Shown: piece after piece, positions 1 to 6,454 of the stretch | How positions within the stretch are numbered: position 1 is the stretch's first letter | Layout: every line of letters begins with the position of its first letter | Source: Planctomycetaceae bacterium | Lineage (GTDB): Bacteria; Planctomycetota; Planctomycetia; Planctomycetales; Planctomycetaceae | DNA length: 7,883 nt | Direction: 5' to 3' | Assembly (NCBI GenBank): GCA_023258825.1 | Contig: JALQWE010000155.1 | Coordinates: 1-7,883, forward strand | Position numbers and translations under genes: made by a program | The notes under the pieces: model-generated | What the model was told of the DNA's origin: nothing | Database searches by the model: none | What the model saw: the letters and a program-made list of their open reading frames with translations, nothing else

Positions 1-2
1 AT

Positions 3-89
3 CATCGTTTGGCGGTGCTGCAGGAGGAGGGCTTGGAAGCCTTTTGTCGTGCTACGCTGAACAGCAATGAACTGGTGTTTATTCCCTGA
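3..89 (+). CDS. C-terminal end of an unidentified upstream gene (partial)
   Basis: An open frame enters from the left edge and ends at TGA 87-89. It gives 28 residues ending in Asn-Glu-Leu-Val-Phe-Ile-Pro. The other two plus-strand frames stop within the first 70 bases, so this is the only frame that could be the tail of a gene. The residues (HRLAVLQEEGLEAF and onward) look like an ordinary soluble C-terminus, but the fragment is too short to assign a family. The next gene on the same strand starts 118 bases later, so co-transcription is possible but not shown. Confidence 0.45.
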   Translation, partial: HRLAVLQEEGLEAFCRATLNSNELVFIP

Positions 90-207
90 CTGGCGGCATG
101 GGAAGCATGGGCTGTTGTGGTGCGATTGAACAGGTCCTGCATGGTTCTCCCTGTTGCACGTCGGCCGGGGTCTGGTTACCTTCATCGAAAACCGCGGATT
201 TCATGAC

Positions 208-1521
208 ATGAAAAAATCGGATGTTGTTGGCTGGATTTCAATGTTGTTGTTGTCGGCTACTGAGCTGTTGTCGACGGACGTCTGTGCTGACGAGCTTCGG
301 GAGCGGCTGAAGGATGTCAATGGCGTACGGACGGAGGTGTGGGTTTACAACGACATACCGGCTGCGATTCAGGAGGCACGTCGGACCGGCAAACCGTTGT
401 TTGTGACATTTCGATGTGTTCCCTGCCGGGACTGTGCGGCTTTTGACGCCGACGTTGCAAATGGAAACGAACAGGTTCGGGAACTGGCAGCGAAGGAGTT
501 CATTGCTGTTCGTCAGGTGGAAATGAAGGGCGTGGACCTGACGCAGTTTCAGTTTGATTATGACCTGAACTGGGCAGCGGTGTTCATGAATGCCGACGGC
601 GTCGTTTATGCTCGGTATGGAACCCAGGGCGCCGAGGGATCCGATGCGTGGAATTCGATCGAGGGCTTGATGACGACCATGCAGCGTGTTCTGCAGATGC
701 ATCATGATTATCCCGCGAACCTCGCGGAACTCGCCGATAAGCGTGGCGAGGCAGTGCCTCAGAACGACGCCCTGCAGCTGCCGGGGCTCCGGAATCCGGA
801 AAAGTATGCTCGAGAGACGAATCGATCCAACTGCATTCATTGCCATAACATCCACGATGCCCAGCATCTTCAGGCGCTGAGAGAGAATCGGTATTCGCCG
901 GAAATGTTGTGGAAGTATCCGCTGCCTGACCTGATTGGTATGAAAATTGACCGTCGGAATGGAACGCAGATTGTTGAGGTTGTGCCGGAGTCACCCGCTG
1001 CGTTGGCTGGATTGGCCGTTGGCGAAGAGGTGGTGCGAATGAATGGTCAGCGGATTGCGTCGATTGCTGACATGCAGTGGGTTCTGCATCATCTTTCCGG
1101 AAAGGCGACACAGGTTGAAGTCGAAGGAAGTCAATCCGGAAAAAAAATGCTGCGATTACCGGATGGCTGGCGCGTTCATGATTTTTCGTGGCGTGGATCC
1201 ATGTGGAATGCCCCGCCGCGGCTGGCGGTCTGGTTGCCCGAGCTGACGGGCGAAGCGTTGACAAGTCTGGGCTTGCCACAGGGCGATGGCGCTCTTGAAG
1301 CGCGGTGGATCAATCAGGAAAGTGAGGGGGGGCGGCAGGCGCTGCGCGACGGGCTGCGTGAGAAGGATGTGGTGATTGGTGTGAGCGGCCTGCCTGTCCG
1401 GGTGAATTCTCGTCAGTTCAATGCGTATTTAAAGTTGAACTACAAGGTGGGTGACGAGCTTCCGTTGACCATTCTCCGACAGGGGCAGAGGATGGATTTG
1501 AAGTTGAGGCTAGTCGAGTGA
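208..1521 (+). CDS. Secreted thioredoxin-like protein with two PDZ domains (Trx7/PDZ type)
   Basis: The predicted product has 437 residues from ATG 208. This start puts Met-Lys-Lys directly before a hydrophobic stretch (about residues 6-21) and a likely signal peptidase I site after Val-Cys-Ala27. The frame opens earlier with a TTG at 154, but that would bury the signal peptide behind 18 residues. No strong ribosome binding site is visible. Residues about 45-160 look like a thioredoxin-fold domain: a Gly-Lys-Pro-Leu-Phe-Val strand, then Cys70-Val-Pro-Cys73-Arg-Asp-Cys76, two overlapping CxxC motifs. Cys209-Ile-His-Cys212-His213 is a CxxCH motif of the kind that binds haem c. PDZ-like domains follow at about 242-322 and 352-437, the first with Glu-Ser-Pro-Ala-Ala-Leu-Ala-Gly. 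The arrangement matches the planctomycete family named Trx7/PDZ (seleno)protein; here Cys codons are used, with no in-frame UGA at the motif. A role in extracytoplasmic thiol redox or protein binding is inferred. It converges on the lipoprotein gene. Confidence 0.85.
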   Translation: MKKSDVVGWISMLLLSATELLSTDVCADELRERLKDVNGVRTEVWVYNDIPAAIQEARRTGKPLFVTFRCVPCRDCAAFDADVANGNEQVRELAAKEFIAVRQVEMKGVDLTQFQFDYDLNWAAVFMNADGVVYARYGTQGAEGSDAWNSIEGLMTTMQRVLQMHHDYPANLAELADKRGEAVPQNDALQLPGLRNPEKYARETNRSNCIHCHNIHDAQHLQALRENRYSPEMLWKYPLPDLIGMKIDRRNGTQIVEVVPESPAALAGLAVGEEVVRMNGQRIASIADMQWVLHHLSGKATQVEVEGSQSGKKMLRLPDGWRVHDFSWRGSMWNAPPRLAVWLPELTGEALTSLGLPQGDGALEARWINQESEGGRQALRDGLREKDVVIGVSGLPVRVNSRQFNAYLKLNYKVGDELPLTILRQGQRMDLKLRLVE

Positions 1522-1669
1522 ACAAGGAGAACTGGCTGCAGTTTTTCGCTGCAGGCAAGTCTTCGGCCGCTGGAAACAGGGCTGTGGAACAAACGGCGGT
1601 CTACTACAGCGGAATTGTCCGTGTCGCGAAAGCTGTTTCCTGCAATTCAGATTTGCGATAGTCGAAAGT

Positions 1670-2080
1670 CTACCTTTTCGTCCTGGCGGATGTTGCCTCC
1701 GTGACCTCGATCATGGGTAGATGATCTGCCTCAGTCCAGTGCAGTTTCAAAGGCGTGGTCTGTGGCTGTCGACATTCTCCGGGGATTCGGATGGGCGCAC
1801 CGATTGATTCGAGGGTGATCGAGTAATCACCAGCCTTGAGCCAGAGTGGGCCCCTGGCGTCGGGTTGAAACAGCCCGAACGACCCATCATCTGCCGTCTG
1901 TCCAAAACCGATTTCTTCAAAGCCGGCAGAAGTTTTCTGATAGATGTGCACGAGAATATCACTGGTGGTTGCGGTACCAATACGCAGCATTCCCGGGGTT
2001 CCGGACTCGGTGGGCGATGGGTTCTCGGAGCATCCGATCAGAAGAGTGGCAAACAACAGGATTGAGAATCGGGGGATCAT
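1670..2080 (-). CDS. Small lipoprotein with a carboxypeptidase-regulatory-like beta domain
   Basis: The product has 136 residues. The N-terminus is a lipoprotein signal: a short basic start, a hydrophobic core, and the lipobox Leu-Leu-Ile-Gly-Cys17, so it is expected to be lipidated on Cys17 and anchored outside the cytoplasmic membrane. A Ser/Pro/Thr-rich linker (about 18-30) is followed by a predicted beta-sandwich at about 31-127. The pattern Gly-Gln-Thr-Ala-Asp-Asp-Gly-Ser-Phe, then Leu-Lys-Ala-Gly-Asp-Tyr-Ser-Ile-Thr-Leu, resembles small planctomycete lipoproteins with a carboxypeptidase-regulatory-like (transthyretin-like) fold. Such domains lack catalytic residues and usually bind or stiffen. 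A weak GGA lies about 11 bases before the ATG. The gene lies 60 bases downstream of the PepSY gene on the same strand, which suggests one transcript and a shared envelope location. Its specific function is unknown. Confidence 0.75.
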   Translation of the reverse strand: MIPRFSILLFATLLIGCSENPSPTESGTPGMLRIGTATTSDILVHIYQKTSAGFEEIGFGQTADDGSFGLFQPDARGPLWLKAGDYSITLESIGAPIRIPGECRQPQTTPLKLHWTEADHLPMIEVTEATSARTKR

Positions 2081-2140
2081 CTTGTGTTCCGATGGCTGAG
2101 GGCGAGGAGTAAGGTTACTTCGAACACGGACATGAGACCT

Positions 2141-3580
2141 TCAGGAGACTGGCAGACCGGGGCTGACGTGCTGCAGTCCAAGCCAGTTGGCGAGAACTGG
2201 GATACGAGACAAAACAAGCCATTCGAGCAGCAGAACTATCGCGAGCGTGATGGCAAACAGTGGAAAGCACAGCCCCAGAAACAGGACAAGGCCGACGAAG
2301 CTGATTGAGTATCGTGGCTGTTCGATGGGGCGTGGTGCGCCGAGAACACCACTGTCTCTGCGTTTCCACCAGAGGATGACACCACTGACGGAGAGCAGGA
2401 TCAGACCGCACGCGGTGATCAAACCCATGGCGATGTTGATCCATCCAAAGAGTTGTCCTTCGTGCGCAGCGACGCCGATCCCGATCGCACGATCGATCCA
2501 GTGCTTATCGGAAAAATTCTGACGACTGACGATGGCCCCGGTTTTGGAGTCGAGATCAACAGTCACGCGCCGGGGCCGATTGGGAGTATCCGAACGCCCG
2601 GTCCACGCGGGAGATCGTCTTCCGGGAGCGGCGATGATGACCGGCGCCTCCAGTTGCATGCCCGCCATCGTGGCAACCATGGAGTTGATCCCTGACAGAT
2701 CCGGAGCGATATCGGGTTGTGTCGAGGAGGAGGTGGTGTGGCCGCCATGGTGACCGGAACCTGAATGACCATCGTGCGAGGGGCTGGACGAGGCCCGCTT
2801 TCCTTCGCTGCTGTTTGCCCAGTCCTGCTGTACGACGGCGGTACCAGTCAGTTTTCGTACAGATTTGAAGTAGTCTCCCCAGAACTTTGCCCACGGCAAT
2901 CCCGTCAGTAACAGGAACAGGGCCATCAGAGAAATCCACATACCGATGACCGCGTGAAGATCTCGCCAGAAGAGGCGTGAACCGTGAAACAAGCGCGGAT
3001 AAAGAACACCAGCAAGGCTTCGTGTGTTGCGTGGCCACCATAGAAACAGGCCACTTAAGAGCAGTACGATGGTCCAGCAGGCTGCCGTTTCGACGATATT
3101 GGAGCCGCGATCACCCATGAGAAGTTCACCATGCAGTCGAAAAAACAGACGCATGATGCGGTCGTCTTCAGGGACAGAGCCGAGTACCTGCAGAGTTTCC
3201 GGATGTACAAATGTCCGATGGACGATTCCCTTCTCTCGAACGAGGACTCGAACTGCCGAAGTGGCATCTCCTGGCAGCTCATAGCTGCTGAAAACAGCTC
3301 CGGGAAACGCGGACAGTGCGGCCTGAACATGTTCTGCCGGAAGGCGTGTCTTCCCCGTCATGTTTAAATGGTTATAGGCCCGTTCTGTCCAAGCCTCAAT
3401 CTGTGGCTTGAACAGGTAGACACAACCAGTGAGCGACAGCACGATCACAAACGGGACACAGATCAACCCCGCGTAAAAGTGCCATCGCCAAACGGCACGA
3501 TAGTGGGGCCATGTCGCGGCATTGTGTTTTGGCGTCGATGTGTTGTTTGTCTGTGAGGCCGGCGGGGTGGTGATGGTCAT
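2141..3580 (-). CDS. PepSY-associated membrane protein with a His-rich extracytoplasmic loop
   Basis: The product has 479 residues, as expected for the PepSY-associated transmembrane helix family (PiuB-like), members of which are often linked to iron uptake or reduction. Membrane segments are seen at about 36-57, 163-182, 209-228, 379-404 and 427-457. PepSY-like regions lie in the two large loops between helices: about 78-135, with Thr-Phe-Val-His-Pro-Glu-Thr, and about 296-360, with Val-Thr-Val-Asp-Leu-Asp-Ser-Lys-Thr-Gly. Membrane-proximal histidines are His34, His150 (Arg-Leu-His-Gly-Glu-Leu), His209 (Asp-Leu-His-Ala) and His373 (Ala-His-Glu-Gly), a spacing that could suit haem or metal ligation (inference). 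The second loop carries a His cluster, His269 to His281, in a Ser/Gly-rich linker. With the N-terminus inside, both loops face the periplasm. GGAG lies about 13 bases before ATG 3580, a long spacing. It is followed by the lipoprotein gene and preceded by DUF1559 plus a strong hairpin. Confidence 0.88.
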   Translation of the reverse strand: MTITTPPASQTNNTSTPKHNAATWPHYRAVWRWHFYAGLICVPFVIVLSLTGCVYLFKPQIEAWTERAYNHLNMTGKTRLPAEHVQAALSAFPGAVFSSYELPGDATSAVRVLVREKGIVHRTFVHPETLQVLGSVPEDDRIMRLFFRLHGELLMGDRGSNIVETAACWTIVLLLSGLFLWWPRNTRSLAGVLYPRLFHGSRLFWRDLHAVIGMWISLMALFLLLTGLPWAKFWGDYFKSVRKLTGTAVVQQDWANSSEGKRASSSPSHDGHSGSGHHGGHTTSSSTQPDIAPDLSGINSMVATMAGMQLEAPVIIAAPGRRSPAWTGRSDTPNRPRRVTVDLDSKTGAIVSRQNFSDKHWIDRAIGIGVAAHEGQLFGWINIAMGLITACGLILLSVSGVILWWKRRDSGVLGAPRPIEQPRYSISFVGLVLFLGLCFPLFAITLAIVLLLEWLVLSRIPVLANWLGLQHVSPGLPVS

Positions 3581-3679
3581 TGTCTCGTGGAACTCCGGAT
3601 ACTTTCAGCGACTGACGGATAATTCAGGCGGCGTTTGAGGACTGTCAGGCAGTTCCTCGCAACTGCGTATCCACCATGG

Positions 3680-3717
3680 CCCACATCGACGGTTCTGGCT
3701 GAGGCCGTCAATGTGGG
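3680..3717 (-). terminator. Strong 13-bp hairpin downstream of the DUF1559 gene
   Basis: The arms cccacatcgacgg (3680-3692) and ccgtcaatgtggg (3705-3717) are inverted repeats around a 12-base loop. The single non-Watson-Crick position becomes a U-G wobble in minus-strand RNA but a C/A mismatch in plus-strand RNA, so the hairpin is best formed by the minus-strand transcript, that is, the 3' end of DUF1559 mRNA. It starts about 40 bases after the DUF1559 stop and 100 bases before the PepSY start. No U run follows, so it may be a non-canonical terminator, an RNA-stabilising structure or a processing site. Confidence 0.6.
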
Positions 3718-3757
3718 GTTGGGGCGAATGGCAAGCGAGGAAATGCTGGGTTGGGGT

Positions 3758-4849
3758 TTAGAAATCAGAAACGACTTCTCCACCATCTTTGCTGTGCAGA
3801 CTGCGGTGCAATGCCGTGTCAATGTTGTCGCTGAGCATGCGGACGGAGCCGTCGCCTAACAGAACCTGGGCAACGCCGGTGTGCCAGCTTCGGGGACCAA
3901 AGAATCCGGTGAAGTGCACGACGACGTCAGGGATCCTGCTGTTTGGTGTTGTGTAGCCATTCGTTAGTGTGCTGACAGCGCCGGAGTGGGCCCAGGAGAC
4001 GCCTCGTCCTCGCAGAGCGGCACTGGAGGCACCTCGCCACGATGTTTTCTGTGGCCAGATCGTGGCCAGATCAGGATTGACGATCACGCCACCTGGACCG
4101 TTGATCCAGCCTCCTCCGGATGCGGCGAGTCCCTGAACTGCCAGCAGATTGGCGCTGACACCGGAAGAACCATTCAGTGTCATTCGATAGTTGAATGCCG
4201 GGAGAGTTCCTGCGGGGAGCGTGATATCAGCCCCAACGCTGCGAATGGCTTCGCTCATGACGACCGTGTTTGAAGTTCCGTCTGTCACATCCCGCATGCG
4301 TACACTGGAGTTTTCGTAAACAAGACCATCCGTCCTCCAGCGCAGATCATAATTTGCTCCCGTGCCGCTGCCATAGCTGATCATATAATTGATCCCGGCA
4401 TAGACAGCACCGCCAGCACCGGTATTCAGCGTTGGGGCCGGATCACTGGGACACAGCATCACCTGAAGAGGTGTTGCAAAGGCGGCCGCGAACCGGGGAT
4501 TTGGTACAAGATTGTTGAAGGGCCCCGTGAATGCGGGTTGAGTGAAGTCCAGAAGGTTCTGGAGATTGGCTTGCTCCATGTAGGGCAGCAGTCTTGCCTG
4601 AGGAGAGAAACCCTGGACGTTGGGAAGGTAATTCTGGGCATTGGTCATGGGAAACATGCCAAACGTTCCCTCATAGTTGTGCAGGGCCAGTCCGAATTGC
4701 CTGAGATTGTTCCGGCACTGTGTTCGCCGCGCTGCTTCCCGAGCCTGCTGAACAGCTGGGAGCAGTAGTGCTACAAGGATGGCGATGATGGCAATCACAA
4801 CAAGTAGTTCGATCAAGGTGAAACCATATCGATGTTTGCGGAAGTACAT
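3758..4849 (-). CDS. DUF1559 prepilin-like protein (H-X9-DG family)
   Basis: The product has 363 residues. The N-terminus has a type IV prepilin/pseudopilin signal: a short basic leader, Tyr-Gly9 then Phe10-Thr-Leu-Ile-Glu14, and a long hydrophobic helix to about residue 30. Prepilin peptidase is expected to cut after Gly9, with Glu14 at position +5. Next comes Pro-Ala-Val-Gln-Gln-Ala-Arg-Glu-Ala-Ala-Arg-Arg and the DUF1559 start Asn-Asn-Leu-Arg-Gln-Phe-Gly-Leu-Ala-Leu-His-Asn-Tyr, both hallmarks of this planctomycete-expanded family. Residues 188-200 hold Val-Thr-Asp-Gly-Thr-Ser-Asn-Thr, also typical. The C-terminus has His323-X9-Asp333-Gly334 in the usual processing-associated motif. An AGGGG ribosome site sits 8 bases before ATG 4849. 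Members occur in large paralogous sets in planctomycetes; their role is mostly unproven, probably surface pseudopilin-like. No secretion or pilus assembly genes are in view, so it is a solitary copy here. Confidence 0.93.
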   Translation of the reverse strand: MYFRKHRYGFTLIELLVVIAIIAILVALLLPAVQQAREAARRTQCRNNLRQFGLALHNYEGTFGMFPMTNAQNYLPNVQGFSPQARLLPYMEQANLQNLLDFTQPAFTGPFNNLVPNPRFAAAFATPLQVMLCPSDPAPTLNTGAGGAVYAGINYMISYGSGTGANYDLRWRTDGLVYENSSVRMRDVTDGTSNTVVMSEAIRSVGADITLPAGTLPAFNYRMTLNGSSGVSANLLAVQGLAASGGGWINGPGGVIVNPDLATIWPQKTSWRGASSAALRGRGVSWAHSGAVSTLTNGYTTPNSRIPDVVVHFTGFFGPRSWHTGVAQVLLGDGSVRMLSDNIDTALHRSLHSKDGGEVVSDF

Positions 4850-4857
4850 TTCGAGAA

Positions 4858-4862
4858 CCCCT
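4858..4862 (-). promoter_or_regulatory. Ribosome binding site of the DUF1559 gene
   Basis: Read on the minus strand this is AGGGG, eight bases before ATG 4849. It is the clearest Shine-Dalgarno sequence in the window and supports the chosen DUF1559 start. The other genes show only weak or badly spaced sites. Confidence 0.6.
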
Positions 4863-5089
4863 AATGCTGGTCGTTGTTGTTGGATGAAATTGCAGCAGTC
4901 GGCTTGCCATCACTGGTTTCTGGATCAGTTTGTGACCGACGCAATGAATCTGTCGGTGCGCAATAAATGCTGATTTGTGAACGCGCCGCTGCAGGAGATG
5001 ATGCCCAATTCGGGGCCGATCGTCTGAGTGTTCACGACAGACCTGCACTGAATGCAGCGTCTGTTGCCAGTGGTGTTGAGTGGAATCCT

Positions 5090-5111
5090 GATGTCAGCCC
5101 ATGGTGACATC
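5090..5111. repeat. Perfect 7-bp dyad with 8-base spacer, operator-like
   Basis: The half-sites gatgtca (5090-5096) and tgacatc (5105-5111) are perfect inverted repeats around gcccatgg. The 22-base length and the TGTCA-N8-TGACA core are typical of sites for dimeric helix-turn-helix regulators; as RNA it would form a 7-bp hairpin. It lies about 240 bases upstream of the DUF1559 start, five bases from a second dyad at 5116-5133. No regulator gene is in view. An operator role is inference. Confidence 0.35.
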
Positions 5112-5382
5112 GCGGTGGAACAGGCAGGTTCCATCGAGCCATGTCCGACATAGCAGTTGCCAGATGGATCGCCGGCTACGGGTTGTGAGCAATCGGCGCA
5201 ACATCGCGCTGATTGTTTGCGCCAGTTGTCCGCGGACGGAGTGCGGCCTGCGTTGGCCAGGCAGGGGAAGTCCACTGGCAATCACGACCCGACATCAGGG
5301 TTTGTCGACGAGTGTAACGCTGGAAGTGTTCTTTCCCGACGAACGCTCGAACAACAGCCTGCGGCATGTGGCAGGATTCGAC

Positions 5383-6084
5383 TCAGATCACCTGCAATTT
5401 GGGGGGCGTTGTCGGGTACTGCCCGTCGGTCGGGGGCAGCCGTTCTGAGCTGGGGGCATCAAGATTGCCTGCCATTGCAGCGAGCCCCGGCAGCGTGGCA
5501 CGTTCCGGCGAGACCACGCTGGAAATCATCAGTTGAACAAGATTCACCCCACGGCACTCGAGGGACTTCAGAATGGAAGTCCATTTGCGCTGGGGCTGAA
5601 TTGTCTGCGGGGGCGTAGTTTGCTCGTGAACCGGCGGGTTTTCTGCGTCGCAGCAGTCTTTGGCCGACGCTGAATAGCTGGCACACTGCCGGGCTGATTG
5701 GGAAGTTGCCGTCGTCAGGCTGCTCAGTGTCTTTGGTTCGGTGGCTGCGTCAGTTGCTTCAGTTGTTGCTGCCTGGGAATCTTTTTCGGCAGCCGCAGCG
5801 ACTGTATCGGGCATTTTGACGCGATGACTGTCGGTCCCTGTCACCTTCTGAGAAGTGGGATTGCAACAGCACTGTTTTCGGCAGTCTTCAGCTGAACGGC
5901 AACCGCAGGTGCGATAGAGGCAGGGAAATGGCACAGAGGCATCTTTGCCGGGAACAGGTTGCTGCGGCCTGACCCACGTTGACGGTAGCGGTATCGCCAG
6001 CACGACACACAACGACATCAGGAGCCCTGCTGATAGCCAGCGGGTCATTCTTTTGGTCGTTGCAATGGGGTGTAGTGCCGCCAT
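5383..6084 (-). CDS. Cys-rich exported or membrane-anchored protein (planctomycete CGCR/CCC type)
   Basis: The product has 233 residues from ATG 6084. An internal ATG at 6048 (residue 13, Met-Thr-Arg-Trp) would also give a good signal and cannot be excluded. A basic start is followed by a hydrophobic stretch (about 17-34), read as a signal peptide or single membrane anchor. Residues 55-74 hold seven Cys: Cys55, Cys60-Gly-Cys62-Arg-Ser-Ala-Glu-Asp-Cys68 and Cys72-Cys73-Cys74. A low-complexity Ala/Thr/Ser region (about 93-140) leads to a second cluster (Cys134, Cys144-Cys145) and then Leu-Glu-Cys177-Arg-Gly-Val. A CGCR-x-AE-x-C...CCC block with a later Cys-Arg-Gly motif recalls a family of unnamed planctomycete proteins; this is from memory, not a search. 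Metal binding or disulphide-stabilised structure is plausible but unproven. It diverges from the Nramp-like transporter gene across 370 bases. No good ribosome site is seen. Confidence 0.7.
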   Translation of the reverse strand: MAALHPIATTKRMTRWLSAGLLMSLCVVLAIPLPSTWVRPQQPVPGKDASVPFPCLYRTCGCRSAEDCRKQCCCNPTSQKVTGTDSHRVKMPDTVAAAAEKDSQAATTEATDAATEPKTLSSLTTATSQSARQCASYSASAKDCCDAENPPVHEQTTPPQTIQPQRKWTSILKSLECRGVNLVQLMISSVVSPERATLPGLAAMAGNLDAPSSERLPPTDGQYPTTPPKLQVI

Positions 6085-6454
6085 GGAAGCGTGATCTCGG
6101 AAAACTCGTTCAGTGACGCAAGTTTACCTGTTGTCGAAGAAGAAGAAAAGGATCTCGATTTGGTTCTTAGTAATTGCCGAAGCCGTATTGGACTGCAAAC
6201 GCATGTCCGCTTCGTCCCCGCAGGATGAAAAATTGTCCTGCGAAATGAGGGTCAGTGGCCAATCTGGCGGTTGGATGAGTTATGCAGGGGGTGGCAATTG
6301 GTCAACATAGCCACGGATGGATTTTCGGCTGTCCCTTGCATCTGATGCGGATCACTGGACAATGCAGGACCTGATCAGCGGGCTCGCTGAATTCCTGATG
6401 GCGATGGCCTGCACTTTTCCCACCCACATCAACTTAGCTTGTGAGAATTTCCGC
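6085..6454. other. Divergent intergenic region between the Cys-rich and Nramp-like genes
   Basis: This 370-base stretch should hold promoters for both divergent genes. No confident -35/-10 pair or Fur- or DtxR-like box was recognised. A purine-rich (GAA) tract lies at about 6138-6150. A 10-bp inverted repeat pairs 6352-6361 (tcactggaca) with 6456-6465, the latter overlapping the preferred Nramp start codon. The Nramp frame is open back to TAG 6308-6310, giving alternative in-frame ATGs at 6317, 6362, 6398 and 6404, so part of this region could be coding. Confidence 0.5.

Larger units (their letters stand above)
4850..5382. other. 533-base region without a confident gene, leader of the DUF1559 gene
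   Basis: Between the stop of the Cys-rich gene and the DUF1559 start no frame has a convincing gene. It probably holds the DUF1559 promoter, but no clear -35/-10 pair was recognised. Structure seen: a dyad at 5090-5111, a hairpin at 5116-5133 (tggaac/gttcca, 6-base loop), a small hairpin at 5042-5056 (ctgca/tgcag) and a 5-bp hairpin at 5358-5375 (cctgc/gcagg), the last possibly belonging to the 3' end of the Cys-rich mRNA. A minus-strand frame at 4925-5281 is open for 118 codons and is Cys-rich, but it has only TTG/GTG starts near its beginning and no ribosome site. It may be a chance frame or a decayed gene. Confidence 0.5.

Noticed and set aside
154..207. TTG start extending the Trx-like/PDZ protein by 18 residues
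   Set aside because: It would place 18 residues ahead of an otherwise standard Met-Lys-Lys signal peptide; ATG 208 is the better start.
415..435. Selenocysteine in the Trx-like motif
   Set aside because: All three positions are Cys codons (TGT, TGC, TGT); no in-frame TGA occurs there, so this is a Cys-only member.
238..1279. Minus-strand open frames of 209 and 231 codons
   Set aside because: Both are antisense to the Trx-like/PDZ gene, whose domains and motifs are clear; the antisense translations show no signal, domain or motif.
1536..1554. ctgcag/ctgcag hairpin after the Trx-like/PDZ gene as a terminator
   Set aside because: The stem is only 6 bp, ctgcag is self-palindromic, and the T run lies in the loop instead of after the stem.
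1572..1640. 8-bp inverted repeat ggaaacag/ctgtttcc in the convergent intergenic region
   Set aside because: The arms are 53 bases apart with no supporting stem extension; a match this short is likely by chance.
5157..5618. Plus-strand open frame of 153 codons (and an overlapping one at 5101-5448)
   Set aside because: Most of the first lies antisense to the Cys-rich gene and its composition (Arg/Ser/Ala-rich, no domain) looks like a shadow; the second also overlaps that gene's end and has no ribosome site.
6113..6310. Plus-strand GTG-started frame of 65 codons with a Lys-rich start and hydrophobic stretch
   Set aside because: It could resemble a small membrane peptide, but the start is GTG without a clear ribosome site, the second half has no recognisable pattern, and it lies in the expected promoter region of two divergent genes.
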